Shown in pieces: positions 15,772 through 24,034 of a stretch of DNA of 64,000 bases (position 1 is the stretch's first letter; each line of letters begins with the position of its first letter). The position numbers and the translations under genes are program-made. Source of the stretch: JACKAQ01 sp020634975 [NCBI: Calditrichia bacterium] (GTDB lineage Bacteria; Calditrichota; Calditrichia; RBG-13-44-9); contig JACKAQ010000001.1 of the NCBI GenBank assembly GCA_020634975.1, positions 1,426,001-1,490,000 on the forward strand. The letters run 5' to 3'. The notes beneath the pieces were generated by a model. That model worked only from the letters and a program-made list of their open reading frames with translations, ran no database searches and was not told the origin of the DNA.

Positions 15772-17265
15772 ATGAAATCAATCTATACTTTTTACCTTTT
15801 ATCCTTCATCCTTTTTACTTCTGGCGTTAGCCAGTGGGGCACGCCCTTCAACCAGCGCGATGACGAATATCGCCTGCTCGGATTGAAACGCGCCAAAAGC
15901 GCGTACGAGGCGGCAAAAGCGGAGCTGGAACGCAACGAATCGCTGTTCAACGATGAGCTGATTTCCGAAAATTCGCTGGAAGATGCCCGCCGTGAATTCG
16001 CCGATGCAGAAGTGAATTACCAACAATCGCTGCTGGCGGTAATCTTTGAAAAACAATATGTTACGGTCGAAAGCGCGGTCAAATATCAATCGGAAGACGG
16101 GCGAAAGCATGTGCGACTGAAGCTGGCGAATGCCTCCGGCGGCGGACAGGAATATCGCAAGCTGATCAACATCGACGATGCGCTGTTTCGCTCGCTGCAA
16201 CCGGATGTGGTGAACAACGTGTACGTGTCGCTGCTGAACGACGAAAACGCGATCATCAGCCAGCCGTACGAGGCGAAAATCGACCGGCTGCTGTTCGGGC
16301 AACCGGTGACGCTGGATTTCGCGCTGCTGCAGGATCTGGATGCGGTGGTGGTGAATCTCGTTTACGGTAACGGCACGCAGCGCAGTCCCAAAATTTATCT
16401 CCAGAAAGATGCCAGCGAAAATAAGGTGATCGTGCAGTCCGAGCAGTTTTCGCAGGAAGTGGAGCTCGGCAAAACCGCTGCGTTCGACCTGACGCTGGAG
16501 CTGTTCAGCGGCGCAAACACCACTTACAAATTGGAAGTAGTCAATCTGCCGCGACAGATCAACAGCTATTTCACGGATGCGAGTGGACAGGCGCGGCTCA
16601 GCCAGTTCAAATTTACCGAATCATCCACGAATACGCGCGATGCAGCGCTGCAGGTTTTGCTGCCGGAACGTCCGACAGATGTGGTGCAGATGGATCAGCC
16701 GATCATTTTTTACGCGCTGGTAATTCCCCGCGAACAATCGCTAAAACTGGACAATTTGCACGACAAAATCTGGACACAGCCAGAAATTGAGGCGCTGAAC
16801 GTGGGTTTCGTGCGGTTGGAACTGGTGCCGCGCGGCGTCGGTGAGTTGCTGGTGAAAGCGCCGCAGCTCTATTTTTCCATCGATGATGGCGAAAGCGTCA
16901 CGGTCGATATCGATGTGAAAAACGAGGGTTCGCGGCGGCTGGATAACATCGAAATTACGGTTGATCCGCCGTTGCGCTGGCAGTGGAAAGCGGAACCGCG
17001 GGTGATTTCTTCGCTGGAAATCGGCGATGAGCAATCGCTGCGACTGACTTTTTCGCCGCCGGAAAATGTGTCTGCCGGAAAATATGAATTCCGGGTGCGC
17101 AGCAAAGCGTTCTCCGAAAATCGTCCGGTGAACGGTGAAGACAAATCGTTTACGGTGGAAGTGCAGGCGCAGGCGAATATTTTTGGTACGGCGTTTATCG
17201 TGCTGCTCATCCTCGCGCTGGTGGTGGGGATGGTCATCTTCGGCATCCGCCTTTCGAGAAAATGA
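15772..17265 (+). CDS. Exported membrane-anchored NEW3-domain protein
   Basis: A 497-residue protein with an N-terminal signal (MKSIYTFYLLSFILFTSGVSQ). A charged helical stretch (residues about 35-90, AKSAYEAAKAELERNESLF) could form a coiled coil. Beta-rich regions follow, and near 365-455 lies a NEW3-type Ig-like domain (SIDDGESVTVDIDVKNEGSR, NIEITVDPP). The C-terminal helix (GTAFIVLLILALVVGMVIFGI, 472-492) anchors it with a short basic tail. NEW3 proteins frequently sit beside ABC-2 transporters, and here the next genes are an ABC ATPase and two ABC-2 permeases, so it is probably the extracytoplasmic partner of that exporter. No enzymatic motif was seen. Confidence 0.75.
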   Translation: MKSIYTFYLLSFILFTSGVSQWGTPFNQRDDEYRLLGLKRAKSAYEAAKAELERNESLFNDELISENSLEDARREFADAEVNYQQSLLAVIFEKQYVTVESAVKYQSEDGRKHVRLKLANASGGGQEYRKLINIDDALFRSLQPDVVNNVYVSLLNDENAIISQPYEAKIDRLLFGQPVTLDFALLQDLDAVVVNLVYGNGTQRSPKIYLQKDASENKVIVQSEQFSQEVELGKTAAFDLTLELFSGANTTYKLEVVNLPRQINSYFTDASGQARLSQFKFTESSTNTRDAALQVLLPERPTDVVQMDQPIIFYALVIPREQSLKLDNLHDKIWTQPEIEALNVGFVRLELVPRGVGELLVKAPQLYFSIDDGESVTVDIDVKNEGSRRLDNIEITVDPPLRWQWKAEPRVISSLEIGDEQSLRLTFSPPENVSAGKYEFRVRSKAFSENRPVNGEDKSFTVEVQAQANIFGTAFIVLLILALVVGMVIFGIRLSRK

Positions 17266-17271
17266 AAACAA

Positions 17272-17346
17272 GGATAAAGGAACAGGGATAAAGGATAAAT
17301 TTAGAAAAATTAACCCGTTTTATCCTTTATCAATTATCCTTTATCC
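17272..17346. repeat. GGATAAAGG-type inverted repeats
   Basis: GGATAAAGGATAAA (17286-17299) faces TTTATCCTTTATC (17319-17331), 13 of 14 positions complementary across a 19-nt loop. Further GGATAAAGG (17272) and ATCCTTTATCC (to 17346) units flank it. The 14-mer TTTATCCTTTATCC also occurs at 14559-14572. The stem ends shortly before the ribosome site of the ATPase gene. Confidence 0.6.
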
Positions 17347-17365
17347 TTTTGAAAAAGGAGAAAAA

Positions 17366-18115
17366 ATGACAACCAACGAACAACGCCCGATGCTGGCGGC
17401 GGTGAATCTGACCAAACGATACGAGGACGGCGTGCTGGCGCTCGACCGGCTGAATTTGTCGGTGAACAGCGGGCAAATTTACGCGATGCTCGGCGGGAAC
17501 GGCGCGGGCAAAACCACAGCAATCAACCTGTTTCTCAATTTTATCGATCCAACCGAAGGCGAGGCGCTGGTGGATGGCATTGTGACGCATCGCGAGCCGC
17601 TGGCTGCGAAAGCGAAAATCGCGTTTGTGTCCGAAAATGTGATGCTCTATCCCAATTTTACGGCGCTGCAGAATCTGGCATTTTTCGCAAAACTCGGCGG
17701 CAAAACCAACGTTTCGGATGCGGATTACCGCAAAGTGCTGCTGCGGGTGGGATTGCAGGAATCGGCGCATCGCAAAAAACTGCGTGATTTTTCCAAAGGC
17801 ATGCGCCAGAAATGTGGCATCGCCATCGCTATTTTGAAGGATGCTCCGGCAATTTTACTCGACGAACCCACCTCAGGACTCGATCCCAAAGCGGGGCTGG
17901 AATTCATCAAATTGCTGGAAGAGCTGCGCGACGAGGGCAAAGCCATCCTCATGTCCACCCACGATATTTTCCGCGCCAAACAGGTCGCGGATATCATCGG
18001 CATTATGAATCAGGGTGTGCTGATGGCGGAAAAGCAGCGTTCAGAAATCGCCGGCGAGGATTTGGAGCAATTGTATGTCTCGCACATGGCGGGGTATATG
18101 GAAGTGGAAAGTTGA
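17366..18115 (+). CDS. ABC transporter ATP-binding protein (ABC-2 type)
   Basis: A 249-residue ATPase. Walker A is GGNGAGKTT (about 43-51), the signature is the degenerate FSKGMRQK (about 142) in place of LSGGQ, Walker B is AILLDEP (about 161) and the switch His is in STHD (about 197). KRYEDGVLALDRLNL at the N-terminus is the usual A-loop region. It energises export or membrane remodelling together with ABC-2 permeases; the two permease genes at 19757 and 21282 are the obvious partners, split from it only by a serine hydrolase. The ATG at 17366 has AAGGAG 7-8 nt upstream; the longer in-frame reading overlaps the NEW3 gene and the repeats and is rejected. Confidence 0.93.
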   Translation: MTTNEQRPMLAAVNLTKRYEDGVLALDRLNLSVNSGQIYAMLGGNGAGKTTAINLFLNFIDPTEGEALVDGIVTHREPLAAKAKIAFVSENVMLYPNFTALQNLAFFAKLGGKTNVSDADYRKVLLRVGLQESAHRKKLRDFSKGMRQKCGIAIAILKDAPAILLDEPTSGLDPKAGLEFIKLLEELRDEGKAILMSTHDIFRAKQVADIIGIMNQGVLMAEKQRSEIAGEDLEQLYVSHMAGYMEVES

Positions 18116-18190
18116 AATTGGAAATTTGAAAAATCCGTGTAAGGGAGAACGGCAATTCGCCCCTACGTTTCAACATTTCAACAGTAGTTG

Positions 18191-18214
18191 GTCATTCCTG
18201 CGAAGGCAGGAATC
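18191..18214. repeat. Copy of the 24-bp palindromic repeat
   Basis: Third exact copy of the same unit, 32 nt before the serine hydrolase start. Just upstream (about 18113-18180) are further imperfect inverted repeats built on GTTGAAAT and CGCCCCTACG. Confidence 0.8.
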
Positions 18215-18245
18215 TCATGACTTTGAAAATCTTACAGAGGAAAAC

Positions 18246-19664
18246 ATGCACAAAAGACAGCTTATGCTATTGATATTTTTGTTCTTATCCAACGCAATTT
18301 TTTCACAAAACACCATCGAAACCATCGATGCGACAGTCAAACAATATGTCGGAAAAGACCTGTTTTCCGGCGTCGTTTTGGTCACCGAAAACGGGAAACC
18401 GGTTTACGAAACAGCATTTGGGATGCTCGATCGCGAACAAAATATCCCGATGAAAACGGACACTAAATTGAAAATCGGCTCGATCGTGAAGGATTTTACG
18501 GCAGTGTTAATTCTACAACTTGCGGAGCAAAATAAACTCGATCTCGATGATCCGATGGGCAAATATCTCGATATGTTTCCGGCGGAGATCAGCCAAAAAG
18601 TGACCATCCGGCAATTGCTGCGTCACGAGGCTGGCTTTGGCGATTATCTGCGCGATCCGCTCCCCCGCGAAACGATGGATTCGCTGACAACCGTTGCGCG
18701 AATTATCGATCTGTTCAAAAACGAACCGCTGCTGTTTGAACCGGGAACCGATGAGCAATATTCAAATTCCGGTTACACGGTGCTCGGTGCGATCATCGAG
18801 AAAGTGACCGGGAAAAGCTATTTTGACGCGGTTGAGCAACACATTTTGCAGCCGCTTGGCATGAGCGAAACGCTGTTTCACTGGCGCAAAATCGCGGCAC
18901 AGTCGACGCGACCGAAATGGTATATGCGCTCCGCAACCGGCAGGATTTTTCCCGCTGAAGTTGACGAATGGCCGTCGCCGTCCGGCGGGGCGTATGCCAC
19001 GGTTGGCGATTTGTTCAAATTTGAGCATTCGCTGTTACGCGATAACCGGCTGCTGTCTGATCGCTCCAAAGGCATCAAAGCGGCACGATTTTCTGCAGAA
19101 CCAGCAGAATGGCAAAATCTGCTGAACGATCCGAAATATATTTCCGGCAAAGCCGGTGGTTCGCCCGGCAACAATTCGTTGGTGCTCAGTCAACCGGCGA
19201 AAGGTTACACGGTTATCGTGCTAGCAAATATGGATGAACCGATCGCAGAAGTTGTTGGAAAACAAATATTTACCATCCTCTCCGGCGGTGAGCCGGAACC
19301 CGTTCGACTGACCGTATTTGAGCAAATGTATCAAACCTGGAAAGCGCACGGCAGCGACTATCTGCGACAAAATTTTGAGCGCATTCTGGCAAATTACGAG
19401 CTGATGGACCCGCCGGATTTTGTGCTCAATCGCGTGGGTTACGATCTGCTGTTTGAGGACAATGTGGACGCCGCCATCGACATTTTTACGGTGAACACCC
19501 AATTGTTTCCGCAAATCGCCAACACCTGGGACAGCCTCGGCGAGGCGCACATGGTGAAAGGCAATCGCAAACTGGCGATTGAAAATTACCGCAAATCGCT
19601 GGCGTTGAACCCCGGCAACCAAAACGCGGCGGAGATGTTGCAAAAACTGGAAACTGAAGATTAG
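18246..19664 (+). CDS. Exported serine hydrolase of the beta-lactamase/class C family with TPR-like tail
   Basis: A 472-residue protein with a signal peptide (MHKRQLMLLIFLFLSNAIFSQ). The catalytic S-x-x-K is SIVK (Ser at about 79), the Tyr motif is YSNSGY (about 171), and GGSPGNNS (about 300) takes the place of the KTG/HxG strand. This is the class C/CubicO/PBP4-like fold. The C-terminal 60 residues (WDSLGEAHMVKGNRKLAIEN, YRKSLALNPGNQNA) look like one or two TPR repeats, a known add-on in this family. Members act as peptidases or esterases on cell-wall or small substrates; true beta-lactamase activity is not implied. GAGGAAAA precedes the ATG. Its place between the ABC ATPase and permeases suggests co-regulation by the BlaI system. 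Confidence 0.85.
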   Translation: MHKRQLMLLIFLFLSNAIFSQNTIETIDATVKQYVGKDLFSGVVLVTENGKPVYETAFGMLDREQNIPMKTDTKLKIGSIVKDFTAVLILQLAEQNKLDLDDPMGKYLDMFPAEISQKVTIRQLLRHEAGFGDYLRDPLPRETMDSLTTVARIIDLFKNEPLLFEPGTDEQYSNSGYTVLGAIIEKVTGKSYFDAVEQHILQPLGMSETLFHWRKIAAQSTRPKWYMRSATGRIFPAEVDEWPSPSGGAYATVGDLFKFEHSLLRDNRLLSDRSKGIKAARFSAEPAEWQNLLNDPKYISGKAGGSPGNNSLVLSQPAKGYTVIVLANMDEPIAEVVGKQIFTILSGGEPEPVRLTVFEQMYQTWKAHGSDYLRQNFERILANYELMDPPDFVLNRVGYDLLFEDNVDAAIDIFTVNTQLFPQIANTWDSLGEAHMVKGNRKLAIENYRKSLALNPGNQNAAEMLQKLETED

Positions 19665-19673
19665 CCACCGAGT

Positions 19674-19721
19674 CACGGAGAGCACAGGGCTTTTCTTTTA
19701 AATACAAAAAAGCTCTCCGTG
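19674..19721. repeat. Long inverted repeat (CACGGAGAGC type)
   Basis: CACGGAGAGC (19674-19683) and GCTCTCCGTG (19712-19721) are perfect complements across a 28-nt A/T-rich loop. The unit resembles a dispersed intergenic repeat often met in environmental genomes. It lies just after the hydrolase stop and could slow or end transcription. Confidence 0.6.
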
Positions 19722-19756
19722 TCCTCTTGTGTCAGTGACAAAAAAAGGAAATCGAC

Positions 19757-21169
19757 ATGCTAAAATTTATCATCGAAAAAGAGCTGCGGGAGATCATCGG
19801 ATCGCGGAAATTTGCGGTGACCTTCGGGATTTGCGCAACGCTGATCGTGCTGGCGTTTTACGTGGGCGCGCGCAACTATCAGGTCAGTCGTGCGCAATAC
19901 GAAGCCGCGCTGCAGGAAAACATCCGGCAAATGAGCGACCTCACCGACTGGCTGATGGTCGAGCATCGCGTATTTTTGCCGCCGGAACCGTTGGCGGCGC
20001 TGGTCGGTGGTGTGTCCAACGATATCGGGCGCAACATTCTGATGTATGGCCGCGGCGAGCTGACCGCCGAAGACAGCCGCTACGGCGATGATCCCATTTT
20101 CGCGGTGTTCCGTTTTCTCGATCTGGAATTTATTTTCACAATTATTCTATCGCTATTCGCGATTCTGTTCGCGTACGACGCCGTGAACGGCGAAAAAGAG
20201 CGCGGCACGCTGCGGCTCACCTTTGCCAACGCCATCCCGAAAGACAGCTACATTTTGGGCAAAATTATCGGCGCATTTCTGGCGTTGGGACTGCCGTTGC
20301 TGCTGGCAATATTGATCGGATCGCTGCTGCTGCCGCTGATGGGCGTACCGATGGCCGGCAGCGATTGGGCAAAACTGGCGCTCATCTCTTTGGCGGGACT
20401 GCTCTTTTTCGGGGTGTTTCTCACGCTGTCAGTGTGGATTTCCGCGCTGACCCGTCGCTCGGCAACCGCATTTTTGATGATGCTGGTCATCTGGATTTTC
20501 GCTGTGATGATCATCCCCCGCAGTGCAGTGCTGCTGGCCGGTCGTTCAGTGGATGTGCTCTCCGTCGATGAAATCAACGCACAGAAAAGCCGTTTCCGCT
20601 CGCAACTCTGGAAGGAAGACAAAGACAAAATGAAATCCTTCCGCCCGGAGAACAAAGATGATGTGCAGGCAACCGTTCAGCAATTCCAGAAATTCATGCA
20701 GGAGTTAGCGGAGGGACGTGAGGAAAAATCCCGCGAACTGAGTGCCCGGCTGCAGGAACAGCGTCGCAACGGGCAAACGGTGCAGGAAAATCTGGCGCTG
20801 GGACTGGCGCGATTATCGCCGGCGGCATCGTTTTCGCTGGCAGCGACGCACCTCGCCGGGACGTCCATCGCAATGAAACAGGATTACCTCGACGCTGCGA
20901 ATAACTATCAGCAGAGCTACGCGAATTTCATGAAAGAGAAAACCGGCGGCATGCTTCGCGAAGGTGGGATGATCATTCGCACCATCACAGAGGGCGAGGA
21001 TGCACCGCCGAAAATCGATCCGTATGAAATTCCCGCGTTCGAATACCGATCGCCCGAACTGCGCGAATCGCTGGCGGCGGCTTTGCCGGATTTCGGGTTG
21101 CTGGCGTTGCTGAACATCATTTGTTTCGCCGGTGCGTTTTTCTCGTTTTTGCGATACGACGTGCGGTAA
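19757..21169 (+). CDS. ABC-2 type permease (DUF3526-like), copy A
   Basis: A 470-residue inner-membrane protein starting MLKFIIEKELREIIGSRKF, the usual cytoplasmic lead-in of ABC-2 permeases. Predicted helices lie at about 20-38, 118-138, 165-190, 208-230, 238-258 and 447-465. Two long soluble parts, one after helix 1 and one at about 262-440 with a charged helical segment (EEKSRELSARLQEQR), would face the periplasm. GEKERGTLRLTFANAIP (about 145) is the conserved loop that contacts the ATPase. The gene follows the serine hydrolase after 92 nt and precedes a close paralogue. The substrate is unknown. Confidence 0.88.
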   Translation: MLKFIIEKELREIIGSRKFAVTFGICATLIVLAFYVGARNYQVSRAQYEAALQENIRQMSDLTDWLMVEHRVFLPPEPLAALVGGVSNDIGRNILMYGRGELTAEDSRYGDDPIFAVFRFLDLEFIFTIILSLFAILFAYDAVNGEKERGTLRLTFANAIPKDSYILGKIIGAFLALGLPLLLAILIGSLLLPLMGVPMAGSDWAKLALISLAGLLFFGVFLTLSVWISALTRRSATAFLMMLVIWIFAVMIIPRSAVLLAGRSVDVLSVDEINAQKSRFRSQLWKEDKDKMKSFRPENKDDVQATVQQFQKFMQELAEGREEKSRELSARLQEQRRNGQTVQENLALGLARLSPAASFSLAATHLAGTSIAMKQDYLDAANNYQQSYANFMKEKTGGMLREGGMIIRTITEGEDAPPKIDPYEIPAFEYRSPELRESLAAALPDFGLLALLNIICFAGAFFSFLRYDVR

Positions 21170-21172
21170 AAG

Positions 21173-21217
21173 CCCGTTTGTCATTCCCGCTAAAAGATTG
21201 CGGGCATGACAAACGGG
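21173..21217. repeat. 18-bp-arm hairpin between the two ABC-2 permeases
   Basis: CCCGTTTGTCATTCCCGC (21173-21190) pairs with GCGGGCATGACAAACGGG (21200-21217), one mismatch, 9-nt loop. A degenerate copy of the ATTCCTGC-type repeat follows at about 21220-21245. Confidence 0.75.
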
Positions 21218-21281
21218 GCGTCATTTCTGTGCAGGCAGGTATCTCCAACATCAAATTTGATTGAAATCAAAAGGTAAACCC

Positions 21282-22748
21282 ATGTTAAAACTCATCATCG
21301 AAAAAGAACTGAAATCCATCCTCGCCAGCCCGAAATTCCCGGCAACCTTCGGCGTTTCGGCGGTGCTGATTTTGCTGAGCGTGTTCATCGGGTTGCAGGA
21401 ATATCAATCCGCGCGGCAGCAATACGATGCGGCGGTGCAGCTCGTCAATCAGGAAATGGCTGAGGCTACCAACTGGATGAATGTGGACAATCGCGTGTTT
21501 CGCGCGCCGGACCCGATGCAGATTTTCGTTTCCGGCATCCATTACGACATCGGGCGGGTGTCGCCCATCGGCGAGTGGCAGGATGTGAAGCTGAAGCGCA
21601 GCAGCTATGCGGACGATCCCATTTTTGCGGTGTTCCGCTTTATTGATTTCACATTTATCGTGACGGTGGTGCTTTCGCTGCTGGCGATTCTGTTCACCTA
21701 CGACGCGATCAACGGGGAGCGCGAGCAGGGCACGTTGAAGCTGACTTTCGCGAATGCCGTGCCGCGTGTGCAATACGTGACCGGCAAATTTTTGGGATCG
21801 TGGCTGGGTTTGGTGGTGCCGATTCTCATTCCGGTGTTGCTCGGATTGCTGCTGGTGATGCTTTACAACGTGCCGCTCACCGGCGATCACTGGCTGAAAA
21901 TTTTCTCGTTGCTGGGTATTTCGCTGCTGTATTTCACTTTTTTTATCGCGTTTGGGCTGCTGGTTTCGGCGATCACCCGGACATCCGCCAGCGCGTTTCT
22001 GGTGCTGCTGGTGAGTTGGGTGGCGCTAACGCTGATCATTCCCCGCGCCGGGGTGATGCTCGCCGGACAGTTTGTGCCCGTGCCGAGCGTTGCGGAAATC
22101 GAAAGCCGCCAGGCCAAATTTGAGCAGGATCGCTGGGATCAATCGTCGCAGGCGATGGAAGCGCGGCTCGCCGAACGCCGCAACGCCACGCAGGGCATGA
22201 GCGACGATGAACGGCAGGCATACGAGGACGAACACATGTGGGACTGGCTGCAGGAAGAGGACGCCAGCCGCAAACAGGTGCAGAAAGATATCGCGGAATA
22301 CAACCGCAAACTGACCGAATCCGTGCGCAACCAACATACAGTTCGCGAGCGGATGGGTTTTACGCTGTCGCGATTTTCCCCGGCGTCCGCGTTCCAGTTG
22401 GCGGCGATGAATCTTGCCGGAACCAATATCGCGTTGAAAACGCGATACGAAGATGCGCTGCACAATTACCGCACCCAATTCGTGGATTTTTTGGAGAAAA
22501 AGCGCGAGGAAACCGGTGAGTCCGGCGGTTTGCGCATCAGCATCGATAGCGAAAAGGGCATCGATATTTCCACCGGCAGCGACATCGGGAGTCTGGATTT
22601 GAGCCAGTTGCCCAAGTTTGCTGCGCCGTCCGTTGCGTTTTCGCAGATTTTTCCCTCGCTGATCACCGATGTGGCGCTGCTGTTGCTGTTCGCTGCGCTG
22701 ACGTTTGGCGGCGGGTTTGTGGCGTTTTTGCGGTATGATGTTCGGTAA
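21282..22748 (+). CDS. ABC-2 type permease (DUF3526-like), copy B
   Basis: A 488-residue paralogue of copy A with the same start (MLKLIIEKELKSILASPKF), the same ATPase-contact loop (GEREQGTLKLTFANAVP) and the same C-terminal RYDVR. Helices are at about 20-38, 120-140, 170-195, 208-228, 238-258 and 460-480; the large periplasmic part (about 265-455) is more acidic and charged than in copy A. The pair presumably forms a heterodimeric channel with the ATPase at 17366. The ATG at 21282 is in register with copy A. Its last 121 bp are repeated at 23757-23877. Confidence 0.88.
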   Translation: MLKLIIEKELKSILASPKFPATFGVSAVLILLSVFIGLQEYQSARQQYDAAVQLVNQEMAEATNWMNVDNRVFRAPDPMQIFVSGIHYDIGRVSPIGEWQDVKLKRSSYADDPIFAVFRFIDFTFIVTVVLSLLAILFTYDAINGEREQGTLKLTFANAVPRVQYVTGKFLGSWLGLVVPILIPVLLGLLLVMLYNVPLTGDHWLKIFSLLGISLLYFTFFIAFGLLVSAITRTSASAFLVLLVSWVALTLIIPRAGVMLAGQFVPVPSVAEIESRQAKFEQDRWDQSSQAMEARLAERRNATQGMSDDERQAYEDEHMWDWLQEEDASRKQVQKDIAEYNRKLTESVRNQHTVRERMGFTLSRFSPASAFQLAAMNLAGTNIALKTRYEDALHNYRTQFVDFLEKKREETGESGGLRISIDSEKGIDISTGSDIGSLDLSQLPKFAAPSVAFSQIFPSLITDVALLLLFAALTFGGGFVAFLRYDVR

Positions 22749-22771
22749 TTCCACATCTTTTTGGAATGAAT

Positions 22772-23137
22772 CTATTGGACATTATTCGCTTTTCTTTTAA
22801 GAAAAATGATTGTCACCAGCAAAACTAAATAAATTCCCGGTCGAAATATCTCTGTTGATTCCTGATGAACCACATGGGTCAAAATGGCGGCAATCATGAC
22901 AAAAATCAATGAAATGACAGCGTATTTTGATATCTTTGGAACAAAGAGTAATATTGCAGCCACAAACTCGACAAAACCGACAATCATGTAAAATTTATCA
23001 GGATAATGCCACTGGCTAAACTTTTTTATCCAAAAATCTGCTGCTAAAAATTTTGCTGCTCCCGCCAACAAAAACAATATTCCAACTATTGTTTGAACAA
23101 TTATTAAAGTGTGTTTCCAAACTTTATTGTTTTTCAT
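22772..23137 (-). CDS. DoxX-like small membrane protein
   Basis: A 121-residue protein with four hydrophobic segments (about 10-32, 46-66, 72-92, 96-115). GILFLLAGAAKFLA matches the first helix of the DoxX/DoxD family, and WHYPDKFYMIVGFVEFVAAI the second. These proteins occur in redox and quinone-linked membrane contexts, but function is poorly defined. AGGAAAAC precedes the ATG. The gene is AT-richer than its neighbours and lies divergently, 156 bp from the winged-helix regulator, inside the segment bracketed by the duplicated permease end, so it is probably acquired. Confidence 0.75.
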   Translation of the reverse strand: MKNNKVWKHTLIIVQTIVGILFLLAGAAKFLAADFWIKKFSQWHYPDKFYMIVGFVEFVAAILLFVPKISKYAVISLIFVMIAAILTHVVHQESTEIFRPGIYLVLLVTIIFLKRKANNVQ

Positions 23138-23293
23138 ACGTTTTCCTGTATTATTTTAGTGTTGTTTTTTGGTCGCTGAATTTCTCAACACCAATTGTTT
23201 AAAATGCCGTGAATAATTTTTTGGCTTGTCGTAAGAATAGACAAACATCTGCCAAAAAACCTGAAAGAAAACCGAAATAAAAGTCTATTTTTT

Positions 23294-23731
23294 ATGAAAG
23301 AACCTGTTAACATGGACGCTAATGACAAGATCACTATTGGCGCATGGTCACTAAGGCTGGCATCCGGCTTGCTTTCAGATGGGAAATCAGCTGAGGTATA
23401 TCTCGAGCCACGATTGGCAACACTGTTTTACCTGTTAGGCAAACATCCCAATCAATTAGTGACCAGAAAGCAGCTGATTGAGCATATTTGGAATGAAACT
23501 TTCGTTAATGAAGAATCGCTCACCAAAGCTGTTTCAGATTTGCGAAAACTGTTGGCAACTCATTTCGAAGATCCACCGCAAATCCGCACAATTCCAAAGC
23601 GAGGATACAAAATGGTCTTTGCTACGAGCGAGGAAAAGAAGACAATTTGGAAAACGGTTGGAAAGATTGGATTTTGGGGTATTGTGGGGTTTGTTTTGAT
23701 GATTCTGGTTATTCGTGGACTAAATTATTAA
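23294..23731 (+). CDS. Membrane-anchored winged-helix regulator (ToxR/CadC-like)
   Basis: A 145-residue protein with an OmpR/PhoB-type winged helix. EPRLATLFYLLGKHPNQLVT, QLIEHIW, SLTKAVSDLRKLL and RTIPKRGYKMV (residues about 35-115) give the recognition helix and wing. A single hydrophobic segment (IGFWGIVGFVLMILVIRGL, about 125-143) ends the protein, leaving almost nothing outside, unlike CadC or ToxR. It would regulate from the membrane, probably including the divergent DoxX gene. No clear ribosome site; ATG at 23294 or the one at 23312 are both possible. AT-rich like its neighbour. Confidence 0.75.
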   Translation: MKEPVNMDANDKITIGAWSLRLASGLLSDGKSAEVYLEPRLATLFYLLGKHPNQLVTRKQLIEHIWNETFVNEESLTKAVSDLRKLLATHFEDPPQIRTIPKRGYKMVFATSEEKKTIWKTVGKIGFWGIVGFVLMILVIRGLNY

Positions 23732-23756
23732 AGTGATTTGGGGTTAGTTTTCTACA

Positions 23757-23877
23757 GTCCGTTGCGTTTTCGCAGATTTTTCCCTCGCTGATCACCGATG
23801 TGGCGCTGCTGTTGCTGTTCACTGCGCTGGCGTTTAGCGGCGGGTTTGTGGCGTTTTTGCGGTATGATGTGCGATAG
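23757..23877 (+). pseudogene. Duplicated 3' end of the ABC-2 permease copy B
   Basis: These 121 bp match 22628-22748 at 115 positions, with no gaps and in the same reading frame, ending RYDVR and a stop. The differences change three residues (A to T, T to A, G to S), two silent bases and the stop (TAA to TAG). No 5' part or start exists. It is a fragment of a third permease copy or of a partial duplication, separated from copy B by the DoxX/regulator segment. Confidence 0.85.
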
Positions 23878-23998
23878 ATCCATCATTTGACACCCCCACA
23901 CACATCGACAAGACCTGTTTGCCTTCGAATAGGTCTTGTTATCCTTCAACCGATTATCCCCGAGAAACAAATAGCGCAAAGATTCCATTTGATTCTCA

Positions 23999-24021
23999 AT
24001 GTATATTTTCACAATATACAT
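23999..24021. promoter_or_regulatory. Perfect palindrome upstream of brnT, candidate BrnA operator
   Basis: ATGTATATT (23999-24007) and AATATACAT (24013-24021) are perfect complements around TTCAC. BrnA antitoxins are ribbon-helix-helix proteins that repress their own operon, and this site lies 14 nt ahead of the chosen toxin start. It may overlap the -10 region. Confidence 0.55.
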
Positions 24022-24034
24022 CATGGGCGAGAAA

